A stretch of DNA of 64,000 bases from Epiperipatus broadwayi (GCA_028023455.1 JAQFVV010006425.1:1426001-1490000); one strand, 5' to 3'. Positions 1 through 11,575 are shown, numbered from the stretch's first letter. Notes: generated by a model not told the origin, from the letters alone. A program made the numbers and translations.

Positions 1-1466
1 TTGAATCTTTTTTCTGTATAATATATTGAACATCTTAACATTATTTATTACAAATATAAGCTTTCAAGTGATATACATTTTAAAAGTAAATATTTGATGT
101 TTTGAAAAAATTAAAATACATTTTTAAACATTTCTTATCTGCAACAATGAATCATAATATCATTGGATAAATTTATCTATTAAAAAAGGTACTGGAAGGT
201 GCAATATTAGATAGTCATTGGACAAATTTTTTTATTCAAAACTTTAGTGGAACAAAATGGTTGTTATTTTAATTTTAAATTATTAAAACCAATACAAATA
301 TAAGATTAATTATCATCAAAGAAAAGAAAAAAAGTACTAAAACCAAAAATATTATTAATTTTTATAAAAAAAAAAGGAAAATAATTGCTTCACTATTTGA
401 CAAAAGGGATTCCATATTTGCCAAGTAGAAACTACATTCACTATTCCATAACAAACATTTTAATGGATTCCTGTTTAAAAATAAATATTTTTTAAAAAAT
501 AATTTTGTGGTGAAGTAAATTTTTGTTTGAAATAAATATTTTCCTAAAACAGTGTACAAATATTTTTTCAATTTGTAAACAAACTATTAATAATTACAAT
601 TTTCCAGTATTTAGCTTTGGGCTAGAGCACTCACCCATTCATAAACTCTCATTTCTATTGACATATGGACCACATACCTTTTGGCTTTACCATTCAAATA
701 GGCTATAGTCAATCATGCAAAATACTATTGTCATTAGTTAAAAGGTCTGTATAATACTGATATCTTCAGATTTTTTTCCAATTAATGCATTTAAACTGAA
801 GCTGCATAAACAAAGAAACTGCAACAGTTACACAAAGCTATAGATAGGCTTAAAGTGGTATAGAGAAGATAGCAATGTTGCTGCACCATCATAACACCCA
901 TAATGTCAAAATTGACAAAATAAATTGTGGTTTTTACTCGAACTGTTACACAGCAATGATTGTCTGAAGAATATATGCCTTTGTTATGAGAATAAGAGCT
1001 TTATTTTACAAAATTTTAATAATTATAAATAGAATTTAAAATTTTAAAAATAAATTTCATTCATATATGAGGTCTTAATAGTTCATTCAGATTTCAGAAA
1101 TAGAATTCCAATAACAAGTTTTTTTTAAAAAAAAACAATTTTTTCTAATTACTTGTGTCAATTTATTGCTTTTCTTTTATATTTGCAAAGATAAATATTG
1201 TATTTTAAGAATAATTGTCATTTGTAAAGTTATATTCGTAATAAACACATTAAAATTTTGGAAATACAGTGTAGAATAAGGATTTGCTTTTTTAAAAAAT
1301 AAAATGTAGCAAATATAATCCAAACATCAGGATGGAGCTGTTTAACAAAATTGTGAAAATATTAAGAGACATATAAAAATATCTTGCTTATTTTTGAAAT
1401 GTCTTTGAAAATAAATTAATTTATCATTATATAAGCATCAAGATTAAAAAGGAATGCAATATTTTT
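1..1466. other. AT-rich non-coding DNA, no gene seen
   Basis: Both strands hold only short, low-complexity reading frames with no recognisable domain. No repeat shared with other parts of the window was noticed. It is probably intronic or intergenic. Confidence 0.6.
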
Positions 1467-1479
1467 TGAAATAAGATTT

Positions 1480-1587
1480 TTTTTTCATATGTCATAGCAT
1501 CAGCCGGGACGCAAACCCACAACCGTCTGCAACCAACTACTTGCTTACAAGACGGCTGTGATGACCTCTCGACTAAAAATGCTTGAC
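1480..1587 (-). mobile_element. tRNA-derived SINE copy with 13 bp TSD
   Basis: On the minus strand this short element begins with a tRNA-like head (GTCGAGAGGTCA near the A-box position, GGTTTGCGTCCC as a B-box-like motif) and ends in a short A tract. It is bounded by the 13 bp direct repeat TGAAATAAGATTT at 1467-1479 and 1588-1600, which marks target-primed insertion. Related copies lie at 10227-10333 and 23912-24026. A more clearly tRNA-Gly-like relative is at 57495-57587. It has no coding capacity and would depend on a LINE or PLE reverse transcriptase. Confidence 0.8.
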
Positions 1588-2034
1588 TGAAATAAGATTT
1601 ATTAGTTCAAATACTAAAAAAAAATAGTTTATAGTAACAATAGGAAGTTTGATCAATTAATCAGATTTAGTTAATAACCACAAAGTTGGGAACAAATAAT
1701 AATGATTCTGTAAGTGATATGATATTTGAGCTCTGGAAATTGAGCTGTGATCATTATTTTTTTAGCTCTTAAGTTTCCCACTACACCACTATACTGAACA
1801 GCATGAGGTCAAAATTAATATATAGTGAGATCTGCTACAACAAATTATTTGCTTCCAGAAGATGTTTTACTATATCATTCATTTGTTTTAGCTTACATTA
1901 AAAGACAATATATGGCATTCTACCAAAAACACTGTCAAGCGTATGTTTGTTTACATAAACATCACAGCAAGCATTCACTATCTCTAACTTTAGTTCCACC
2001 TTCAAACGAGTTTGTGTTTAGATCTAGTTTCTTA

Positions 2035-2090
2035 TTCCTGTCCTTCACTGACGATAGCAAATAGCTTGAAATCATGATCTGAAGGTGGAA
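2035..2090 (+). ncRNA. type I hammerhead ribozyme, unit 1
   Basis: Stem I pairs CCTTCA (2042-2047) with TGAAGG (2080-2085), extended by TTCC (2035-2038) with GGAA (2087-2090) across a small internal bulge. The core is CTGACGA (2048-2054), allowed because the fifth core base is variable. Stem II is AGC/GCT with a U-U mismatch at its base and loop AAATA. GAAA follows at 2068-2071. Stem III is ATC/GAT with a 2 nt loop. The predicted cleavage triplet is AUC, cutting after C2079. Both loop II and the stem I bulge resemble known natural metazoan hammerheads. The short stem II is the weak point. Confidence 0.8.
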
Positions 2091-2440
2091 CTAAAGTTAG
2101 AGATAGTGAATGCTTGCTCTGACATTTATGTAAACAAACATACGCTTGATGGTGTTTTTGGTAGAACGCCATCTATTATCATAAATACAAGCGTTAGCAA
2201 GTATTAACTTGTGTTTTTTTTTTGTTTTTCATAAATGTACCTTTGAGGTCTTTCTTGCAATGATATATATTGCAGAGGCTTCTACTATGTGGTGATGCTG
2301 AACTGATATCAGACCCATGTAGCTATCTGGCTTGCTATGCTGAGTTTGAAGACATTACATGTCTAAAAGATTCACGCTTGCAAGCTGAATAGAAACTGTT
2401 TCATAAATGCTCAGAGTTTGTGTTTAGATCTAGTTTCTTA

Positions 2441-2496
2441 TTCCTGTCCTTCACTGATGATAGCAAATAGCTTGAAATCATGATCTGAAGGTGGAA
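2441..2496 (+). ncRNA. type I hammerhead ribozyme, unit 2
   Basis: Same fold as the copy 406 bp upstream, here with the canonical core CTGATGA (2454-2460). Stem I is CCTTCA 2448-2453 with TGAAGG 2486-2491, plus the distal TTCC/GGAA pair. GAAA is at 2474-2477 and cleavage is expected after C2485. Cleavage at both ribozymes would release a 406 nt monomer. Confidence 0.82.
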
Positions 2497-2940
2497 CTAA
2501 AGTTAGAGATAGTGAATGCTTGCTCTGACGTTTATGTAAACAAACATACGCTTGATGGTGTTTTGGTAGAACACCATCTATTGTCATAAATACAAGCGTT
2601 AGCAAGTTTTAACTTGGGTTTTTTTTTTTTACATTAAAAGATAAGTATTCATAAATAATCTGATTCAGTTTCACAATCTAGACCAAAGTTATCTTCTAAA
2701 GCAAGTATTTAACAGGTAAAAAATATAATAAATAATCAAAAATGTAAATGCATAAAATACAAATGCATAATATTATTTTTTCTGTCACTTTTGCATACAT
2801 TAATAGGTATGTGTAACAAAATGGTTTCTTTCTTCTCTTTATCTTTTACAGCACAGTGCACTCAACAGTATAAGATAAAGATAAAAAAGGAACCACTTTT
2901 GTTACATATATGGACTAATATATACAAAAGAATAAGTATA

Positions 2941-3122
2941 ACTGAAACACACAGGCCTATTATATACCTGGGTTTACATATGTAATATATAGGGTATATG
3001 GGCACAGACATTCACATGACTCACCACTCTCCACAACATATATATGTTCAAGTGTATCAGTGTTATGGGATAGTGTGGAGAGTGGTGGGTCATGTGAAAG
3101 TCTATGCTCATATACCCTATAT
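2941..3122. mobile_element. small palindromic insertion with 15 bp TSD
   Basis: Arms of about 50 bp (2985-3035 and 3074-3124) are near-perfect inverted copies separated by roughly 38 bp. The direct repeat AAAAGAATAAGTATA occurs at 2926-2940 and 3123-3137 and bounds the insertion. No hammerhead core or coding frame is visible. It may be an extremely 5'-truncated, twin-primed retroelement end; the parent element was not identified. Confidence 0.65.
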
Positions 3123-3389
3123 AAAAGAATAAGTATATAAATAAAAATGTAAGCAGATATATTCTCAAGCAATTCCTTGGTATTTTCACAAATGATCATC
3201 TCATTGCTACTATATTTTATCATTTGCTTTTGATTAATCCACATTAGTAAAAGGATCACATTAATTTCATGATATTACAACACAAACTACTTATTTGGTA
3301 ATATCTTTTACTGTATGATCAGTTTTTAATTCATCCATGTTTTTTCAATACAGTAGTAGATCATTGATTCACCTATACCATATACAATT

Positions 3390-3613
3390 ATATGTCTTAT
3401 AACACTTCTTCCATATACACATCAATGCAATCAAATTTTCTTAACCTTCTTTATTTTCCTTACAGTTTTGACTGTCCAGCAGTCTTCATCAGAGCTCTAA
3501 TCTTCTTCACTGTTTTAATTTTTAAAAATGGCTGAACAGTCAAAACTGTAAGGAAAATAAAGAAGGTTAAGAAAATTTGATTGCATTGATGTGTATATGA
3601 AAGAAGTGTTATA

Positions 3614-3704
<91 letters not shown>

Positions 3705-3749
3705 TATATGAAGATATGCAAAGAAAGTGAAAGAGAAGAATAAGAGAAT
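3390..3749 (-). mobile_element. PLE-type terminal palindrome with hammerhead-like centre and (TA)n
   Basis: Inverted arms at 3391-3475 and 3535-3617 are almost identical. The short centre reads on the minus strand CTGATGA followed by a GACTG/CAGTC stem and AAAAC, close to the hammerhead motif of PLE tails. A (TA)n tract follows at about 3618-3700. The whole block is bounded by the 15 bp direct repeat ATACCATATACAATT (3375-3389, 3750-3764), so it entered as one piece. It looks like two PLE tails joined head to head with all coding sequence lost. Confidence 0.65.
3618..3700. repeat. (TA)n microsatellite
   Basis: A long perfect TA dinucleotide tract lying inside the TSD-bounded palindromic insertion. 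It was therefore either carried in with it or expanded afterwards. Confidence 0.95.
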
Positions 3750-3764
3750 ATACCATATACAATT

Positions 3765-4540
3765 CTTAAATCATTGAATATTTTAAGTCTTTTTTTAAGA
3801 AATATCCTGTTTTTGTACATAAATATCAATCATTTTTTTGACTCATGATTAAAAATTGTATTTGTATAGTATACATTAAAAGAGAACTTTAAAAAAAAAC
3901 TAATAAGAATAAATAATATAAGAAAATCAAAATGTAATATATTAGTTCACAAAACGTGATAAAGGTCTCTCTGGTGCATTAATTAAATTTGAAATGTTCT
4001 GAAAAATTTTAGAAACATATGTGATATGTCTGCTAATGATGTTCTTGGTAATAGTTTCTTTTTTAGCCAAATTTATTTGTCAAATCATTCATTACATGTT
4101 TTGCATTTTCTGTTATTTTTATAATATTTACACTTTAAAATTACTTATGTTTTGCCAACAGCATTGTCTAGCTTTCTAATTCTGCTTTTATTGGTTCATG
4201 ACTAAAATTTTATTACAATACATGTCTGTAGAATATTATTTTTTTAAAAATACGTACAATAGTTTTAGTTAGACATAGATAAGTGAACAAAATTGATAAT
4301 TAAGTCAACACAGTGTTTATGCATTGTACAAATCTTTTTTTAATAAGAAAAAATATTTTAATGTACAATGTTTTCACTCTGTTCATCTTAATTGTAAATT
4401 TCACAATAATATGTGGATCAACTAAAAGAGACCTTAATTTTTTTTAACTACTGCTGAACTATATTAAATGGCAAAGCCTTTAATTATACAATTATATGTG
4501 TATGTGTGTTGTGGATGTGGGTGGGTGGTTGTGACGGTAT
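3765..4540. other. AT-rich non-coding DNA
   Basis: Nothing recognisable in either strand apart from a short GT-rich run near 4497-4535. Confidence 0.55.
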
Positions 4541-4745
4541 TCTTATTCGATGTCTGTATTTCTTCAAAGTTATATACTTAATCTTGTAATTAAATATTAA
4601 TAAATACAATAACCTAAATATATAAAGTACAACTTTAAAAAAACTTTTATACACTTAGGAGTGCTTTCAGTTATCATTGTAGCCTTTCTCAACTAACACT
4701 TTTAAAGACTAACTTCCCCACAATATATATAATGTAACCTTCCCT
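4540..4745. repeat. dispersed repeat, diverged copy
   Basis: Shares several blocks in the same order with 48208-48420, including GATGTCTGTATTTCTTCAAA and a later block around GTGCTTTCA...GTAGC...CAACT. The repeat family was not identified and has no coding frame. Confidence 0.5.
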
Positions 4746-7740
4746 TCTGGTTTTTCCAACACACCTCTCTACCTTACCTTCTTTATTATACCCCTACTAT
4801 ATTAACTCAATAATAAATCATCAAGTATAACAGCAATAAAGTATAAGACTCTTTATGGGGCTTGAAACTTGCTAAATATTAAAACATACAATAGACTTTA
4901 GGGATGATTGCAAGAGAGTGAATGGTTTTAACAATGAGAAATATATAAAATATATTTCACAATGGCAATGCTATTGTGAACAATTCTCTTGCTACTATCC
5001 TATTATAATCATTAGGAAACACCCACAACAAGCAATGACTAAAATAATATTTCATTTAAATAATGAAATAACTACTCTTCTACAATATAATTAGAATTCT
5101 AAAAGTAAAAAACATTAACCAAATGACATTAATTTAAAATAATTGATGCTATCCTATGGCTATCTCAGGGATTATAAGTATTCTATTCCAAAATCCAATA
5201 TAACAATTAGATTGATAAAATAAATAATTGAATCATAAGAGGGAATTTATTGGGATTCAACCATTTAATAAAAAAAATTTCTTACTATTATAAATCTTGA
5301 TTAATCTCGATTAAAAACTTAATCTAACTATAATAATAAGACATGAAAATTAACACTCATTATCTACTCATTATGTTCCCTTAAATAATTTAATCTACTT
5401 TTCCTAAGATTTATTCTCATACTTATGTTAACAACAATTACTCTAGAATACATATTTTAATTAGTTAGCATTTACCCACTGTAATTAACTCCTTCAGAAT
5501 TACAAACCTTAAAATATATTTGGTTAGTAACTTGTACTCTGAAATTATGTAATACTTTTAAATTATGATATAACATATATTTCAACTTTAATTACAAAAC
5601 TAGAATGTGACTCTCAAACATGTTGCTACTTTCTATTCTATGCTCTCCATTTTGTAATAAATATTTTTCATATGGCTCTTTAAAATTTTTTTGCATCTAA
5701 TAAAAATATGAAGTACCATAAGTTTTTTTTATTATAGATATAATTTAAAGCAATTGATAGTTAATGTATTAATTATAAACTCTTAAGCATAGCTTCTCAA
5801 ATGAGGCACGTAATCATAATTTGGTATGTATAATTTTATGTAGATAATATGCTTTATCGGAATGACCTTGTGATGGAAATGGCTGTCAGACACAAAAAAA
5901 TTAATATTACAAAGTTTAAATCAAAATGGCTGTTCATTTACAATAATATCAATAAACAACAAACACACATGAACATTAGGTTAAATACTTCATTAATAAT
6001 TAAAAAAAAGCATGAAAACTGTTTATACATTGATAATAAATTATTTACAATCTTTACAAATAAACTTTGTGATTATTATATACAATTAACCCTTTCTTTA
6101 ATTTGTCTTTTAGTTCTTTTGAAATGATAAATTTATTATTTTATTATGTATACTTTTATACTAATCTGATATATTTGCATCATTCATGAATTATTTGGGA
6201 TCTTCACAATCATTTTCCATATTATCTGATATTTTGTAACACCCAATATGTTGATCATCTTGTCATAGTTAAATTATATTTTATATTTGAAATTTGGTTT
6301 AAAATATTACACTTCCATCTTATTAACAAAGTTATTACTGATGTGGTAAATATATAAAAGAAAATAAATAGAAGACAATATTTATGGTGTATTTAAAATG
6401 GATATTAAAGTTAGGATTCTATTTTTTTTTTCATTTAATACAATTCATTTATGCAATTCATTTTCTCTCTTACTCGTGTTTTCTGTTAATCTTAGATCTC
6501 AGTTATTCTTATTCATATGATCATTTATTCAAGTTTTATTCAACTACATAGAACATTTGTTCTGTACATGGTTTTACTACCTACATGCTGATCTGTCCAG
6601 ACTTAAGCAGAAAAACTATAGAATCTTTTAAAATATCGAGTCTACCTTCGATGCATACTATATTATTATTTACTATGAAACTTGATAAAGATGAGCAACT
6701 GATTTTATTAAATACTATCCTAATAGAGGGATGAAAATTTCTTTTATTTATAAGGGGTCATATTTTGGTAGATAATCATTTTCTTAATGAACTCCCCCAA
6801 TTTTATCATGGCTTTTTCAATAAGCACTTATGGTATCTAGCACGCTCATTTCTTTGCTTGCCGAAAATCCTGCCATATCATTCTAATTACTATCTGAGTA
6901 TCACAGAGATTACACCCAATTAATTATTCTTCAGGATGATATTGTATTTATCCTATCCTGGAATTTTAACTCACCTCTTACAGTGTATTTGGTATATAAT
7001 ATTCTACCAATTCTATGAATAATATAATATATTCTTCCCATGAAATTTTTTCCTGTCTATATTCATAATCATGCCACAAAACAAATAATCTATTTTTTAT
7101 TATCAATAAGCTATTTTTTTCCTAACAAATGAGACCATGATATTGTCATATATTAACATTCACTCTTTCTTGCTTTCATAAATATTATATTTTATAACAT
7201 GTTTATTATTATTTACCAAGAATCCTATCAGATTTCCCTTTTGTTAAATATGTTTTAACAATAATAAATTTGAAATACCTTTTAACATATTTTATCACAC
7301 TTAATTTTCTAAAAATATATAATGGCTCAAAATATACAGCTTTAACACTATAATCCACTCACATGCACTTTTATGTTATAACTCATAGGTACTCTCTTCC
7401 TATATTTAAGCATACTTTTTTTTTCTATCACAAAAGTTAAAATGGCTTCCCAACGAATGGTGCAATGAAGGTTGGAGAACAAAATTTAAAAAGGACTTCC
7501 CAATGAAAGTTTGAGAATTATTTTTTTAAAAAAAAAAAGAGAAAACAGAAAGAGTTTAAAAATATATTTAGAAATATATTTAAGTAATGGCATATTTTGC
7601 AATACATAGATATACTTGTAGAAAAGTTCTCAAGTAGTCAGAATAAAAATAACATTGATGATCGATAATGTTTGTTCAGTAAGATATAGGGGTTTAAGGA
7701 TTTTACCAATATTTGGAATATTACAAAACAATATCTGTCC
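4746..7740. other. AT-rich non-coding DNA, no gene seen
   Basis: Short frames here, such as 5849-6127, are lysine/asparagine/isoleucine-rich products of base composition, without motifs or splice-flanked conservation. No repeat match to the rest of the window was recognised. Confidence 0.55.
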
Positions 7741-7900
7741 ATAAGGGTAGAAATGAGTGGAAGACGGTTTATCAGGCAGGTCATTCAGTGTACCACTGAG
7801 AGCTGGGGTGATGAACCTGGCATGTTTTGTTGGAATAGTAATAGATATACACTAACAGAATAAATACATATGGAGAAAATGAAGTAAAAAAAAGCAGAAA

Positions 7901-8158
7901 GTGGACCAGCAGAAGACGGGGGAGGAGAAAGAACTAAGTGTAATGGAGATAATTTTAGAAAAATTAGAAAGTATAAAACTCCGAATTCAGAAAATGGACG
8001 GGAGGCTCAAAATGATATTTCAGAATATAAAACAGAGACTAGGGGTGGAAAGTGAAAGTAGTCAAGGGAAGAGGGAGTATGAGGGAAATGAAGGTGAAAG
8101 TAAGGAAAAGGCTGAGAAGTCGAACAATAAAGAATTAGAAAGAAGTTTAGATGAATGA
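7901..8158 (+). CDS. 85 aa charged coiled-coil-like frame, possible LINE ORF1 remnant
   Basis: The predicted product is rich in Glu, Lys and Ser. Heptad-like spacing of Leu and Ile around residues 15-48 suggests a coiled coil, and the tail is acidic and low in complexity. No enzyme motif, signal peptide or membrane segment is visible. The local base composition (7740-8220) is more purine-rich and less AT-rich than its surroundings, which suggests a transposon fragment. Retrotransposon ORF1 proteins often have such coiled coils. It may also be a chance frame, and the product is not recognised. Confidence 0.25.
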   Translation: MDQQKTGEEKELSVMEIILEKLESIKLRIQKMDGRLKMIFQNIKQRLGVESESSQGKREYEGNEGESKEKAEKSNNKELERSLDE

Positions 8159-8229
8159 AAGGGAGTGTAAAACAGAAGTGGAAGGCTTGTGAAGCAGAAC
8201 TACTTAATGTGGTGGACATGTACAATTGA

Positions 8230-10210
8230 TCATCAATTTACAATAATTCCATATTTAAATATGTGATTGCTTATTAATCTCCAATTACATATTACCAAAT
8301 TCAAAACATATACATGTCTATATAATAAAATATGTTTTGGAACATTCATATTTTCCAAGGTACAAGAGAGTTTAATATATATATCTTTTTCTATACTTTA
8401 TAGATATATATATACAAAAGATGAATGTAGTCATTTGTTAATAAAAATTTAAGAGAACAAAATAAAAGTGAATACTTATTGTGATAAAATCATTTTTGAA
8501 CTTCTAATATAAGTGATAAACCGGAAGTTAATTTAAAATGAATAAATAAATAAAAAATGAGAATTTTTAAATATTAAAATAATACGTACTATGCCACACG
8601 ATATAACTTTAAAGTTAGGAAAATGTAACTCTCTTTTATTTTAGTATGTGAATAGATTACCATTTAACTTAAAGTTATATATCATTTATCAATAAAAACT
8701 ATACATTTTAAATAGAGACAAAAATATATATCAATAACAGTGGTAAACATAAACAAACAACTTGAATGAGACTCTTAAATACTATATTTCCTGAATGGCA
8801 TCATAGTTTTGATGTCTATTTCAAACTACAATCCAATAGTATGTCTTTGTTTTAGAGAAGATATAATGAATATATTCACAAAATTTTAAATCCAAAGTAC
8901 ATTTTATCAATTCTGATGTTTTGTGTATATATCGAATTATTTTTCAAATAATAATTATTTGGTTTATATGATGTTACACACATAAATACTAGTTTATAAT
9001 CATGATGATATTAACAGATATACTTTAATAAACTAATATTATTTAAAAATATTATGAATGAATAGAATCTAGCATTATCTAGGACAATATGGTGGTAATT
9101 TAAAATTATTCATATTTTAGAAAAAAATCATTAATCAATCTAATAAAATTACATAAGCAAGTAGATATGACTCTTGTACAACTTTTGACATAAGTATTTG
9201 ATCTTTGAAATATAGGTAATACACATTTTAAAAGATAAAAATATTCTGATGATTTACAATATAATGAAGCAATTTTGATGATTTTTCTTTTTACAACAAA
9301 TTGTTGTGAGTACATACAGTTTTCCCTATATACTATCTGGTTCATGAAAAGATAATATTGATTTTTACCTCCATTTTGTTCAGTTAATTATATACTTTAA
9401 AGGAAATGAAAAGAAAATCACATATAGAAATTTATACATGCTTTCATTTAAAGCCAAACCAGTCACAGAATTAGTTCAATCTATTAAATTATATTTATAA
9501 AATATTTTCATTCATGTCAGTGTAACTATAAAAATTCTATATATATATAAACACTTTAAGCAATTTCATTCTGGTAGCATTCTATAAATAAAAACACTTA
9601 TCACTCAATAATGACAAATAAAAAAAAATATTTCACAATTATTACATATAATAAATGTTTACGTTTTTAATATACAAATACTATTTTTTATTCTAACATG
9701 AATTAAAAAGTTTCTACTATATTTTCAACACATTCATGGAAAAAATATTTTTATATACATTTTTTCAGTATAATATATATTACAAATAAGACAAATATAT
9801 TTGAAATATTAAACATTTATTTGTAGTTTATAATTTACTGCCATGAATGCAGCAATGAAAATGAAACATAATAATAGAATAATAATTTCATCTAAACTAT
9901 ATGCTTTATTATTTATCTATTTATTTTCATTTTTAAAATGAATAAAGTTAATTTACATTCTTACAATACAATTAATAATGAATAATTTTACATTAATATT
10001 ATTGTTGCCATAGCAACACTGCTCAATGTTTCATAAGTTAACATATTCACCATCCAAAAATCAAATAAGAAAAAAATGTTTTTAAAAAATTATGATTGAC
10101 ATCTTATCATATATTGAAATACATCTCCAATTTTAGTAAGTACAATATGTGCAAATGTTTATATCAATAAATGTGTGTGTAATTGTATTGAAATTCATGA
10201 TATAAAAAAT
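8230..10210. other. AT-rich non-coding DNA, no gene seen
   Basis: Only short low-complexity frames. Nothing else is supported. Confidence 0.55.
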
Positions 10211-10226
10211 AATAAACATATATCTT

Positions 10227-10333
10227 TTTTTTTTAAATGTCATACCACCAGCCGGGACGTGAACCTGCAACCTGGGCAACTGCCTGCAAGTGCAAGGCAG
10301 TCACACTGACCTCTCGACCACCAATGCAAGACT
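10227..10333 (-). mobile_element. tRNA-derived SINE copy
   Basis: Minus-strand tRNA-like head with GTCGAGAGGTCAGTGTGAC near the A-box position and B-box GGTTCACGTCCC, ending in a T/A tract. Imperfect direct repeats (AACATATATCTT at 10215-10226, AACATACATCTT at 10334-10345) look like the TSD. Same family as 1480-1587. Confidence 0.78.
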
Positions 10334-10869
10334 AACATACATCTTTATGCTTTTCTAAAAATAAAAATCTCATTTTTTTTGTAAAAAAAATACTATGGAA
10401 AATACCATATGAAAATAATTTCAAGAATAGTAAGGTTAAACTTATTTTTTAATAACACTTATCTAGTTCCACTGTGCCATCAAAAAGAAACTGCTAAGAT
10501 TTATAATTCAGACATATGCTAAGATATAAATACCTTAAGTCAAGTTTGTTTAAAATAAATTAATGCAATTTATTGCAAATAAAAATAGAACCAATTGATT
10601 TTTGATGGGTACTTTTTATTGGGAGATTCTTACATTTTTAAAAATATAGCTCAGTCATTCAATATTTAAAATTTATAGTATATTATAATTTTGTAGTCAA
10701 AACCAAATATACATCTGATCTAGCACATTGTTTTGTGGCTATGCAGAAAATGTATACACTGTTCAAGTAATAGAGGTGCCATTAAAGATTAATTGCTTTA
10801 ATTTAAGCAGCATGGTAGGAAGAGGCAAATTTCATGGTTATGTTGACTAATCATTCTTTATTACTATAT

Positions 10870-11288
10870 ACTTTTTCATAGAACTCTTTCACATATTTCA
10901 TAATGTCATTTCTCTTTTTTATAATAGTTCCATCTTTTTTTTCTTATTGCAGAAATAAGTTTATTACCAATTCCAAGATGTTGTTTTGCACTTTTTGAGA
11001 TTTTAATTTTTTTCAAATAAATTTCTTATTAATTCACAAGTACATTTTATTTTATTGTTATTAATTTTTTTTTGTGTCATCTTACAAAATTCTAAATTTT
11101 CATTGCTTCTTAATGGATTATTGTTATATATTTTCATATTGCTTTTTTTCTTTTAATTGTTTTGTCCTAGTAAAATTTACTAATTAATTGCTGCTTTCTT
11201 GTATCAGCTATCTTTGTTAGCAGTTCTTAATAAGTATCAATTATTTTCCTATTGATTTCTTTCAAATCTGAATCATATTCAATATCTG
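10870..11288 (-). mobile_element. RTE-type LINE fragment, downstream part of a split copy
   Basis: Minus-strand translation, across several frameshifts, follows the linker between endonuclease and reverse transcriptase of the LINE at 27240-30495. It runs from the segment matching DLNEINMKI through HFGIG-like and ISAIRKK-like motifs. The adjoining upstream part of the same element lies at 15470-15793, on the other side of the PLE pair, so the two pieces are one copy split by insertion. Confidence 0.75.
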
Positions 11289-11381
11289 TATTTTTATATT
11301 GGACTATTTCCATCATCTAATATGTGTGTTGAATGTCTTTAGAAAAGTTTAATTTTTAGTTAAATATTCCAAATGCATTCA

Positions 11382-11529
11382 ACTGTTAGTAATATCACAG
11401 CAAACAGGTTAGTATATGCACCAACTGTTAGTAATATCACAGCAAACAAATGTTAATAATATCACAGCAAACAGGTTAGTATATGCACTAACTGTTAGTA
11501 ATATCACAGCAAACAGGTTAGTATATGCA
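11382..11529 (-). repeat. PLE 1 terminal tandem repeats
   Basis: Direct repeats of about 42 bp, each containing TAATATCACAGCAAACA and most also GTTAGTATATGCAC, with one shortened unit. The same series appears inverted at 15226-15372. Tandem or pseudo-LTR termini are typical of PLEs. Confidence 0.8.
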
Positions 11530-11575
11530 CAACGTTTGGAGAGGTATTTTTCTCCCCTCTTCTTCAGGCGTTGCT
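11529..11575 (-). ncRNA. hammerhead-like motif in PLE 1 tail
   Basis: On the minus strand CTGAAGA is followed by an AGAGG/CCTCT stem and then CAAACGTTG, where an active hammerhead would have GAAAC. Stem III would be the palindrome ACGT, as in minimal hammerheads that work as dimers. The G-to-C change probably inactivates this copy. Confidence 0.5.

Larger units (their letters stand above)
1906..2629 (+). mobile_element. retrozyme-like element: 1.5 direct units with two hammerheads plus an inverted 5' segment
   Basis: A single insertion bounded by the 12 bp direct repeat TACATTAAAAGA (1894-1905 and 2630-2641). From 2008 a 406 bp unit is followed by a partial second unit (2414-2629) that stops in a T tract; the first unit also has a T tract at the matching place. 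Each unit carries a hammerhead ribozyme on the + strand. The left 100 bp (1906-2004) is the reverse complement of the sequence just downstream of the ribozyme cleavage site, so 1906-2178 can fold into a long hairpin. There is no reading frame of note. Known retrozymes are non-autonomous elements of this size whose tandem hammerheads release monomer RNAs, often circular. Assignment to that class is from architecture; mobility in trans is inference. Confidence 0.8.

Noticed and set aside
3460-3762. 100-residue frame with long Tyr-Ile repeats
   Set aside because: It is the translation of the (TA)n tract and the palindromic insertion, not a gene. The same applies to 24859-25323, 30422-30616 and 33391-33597.
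6935-6965. Minus-strand CTGAAGA near 6945
   Set aside because: No following stem or GAAA.
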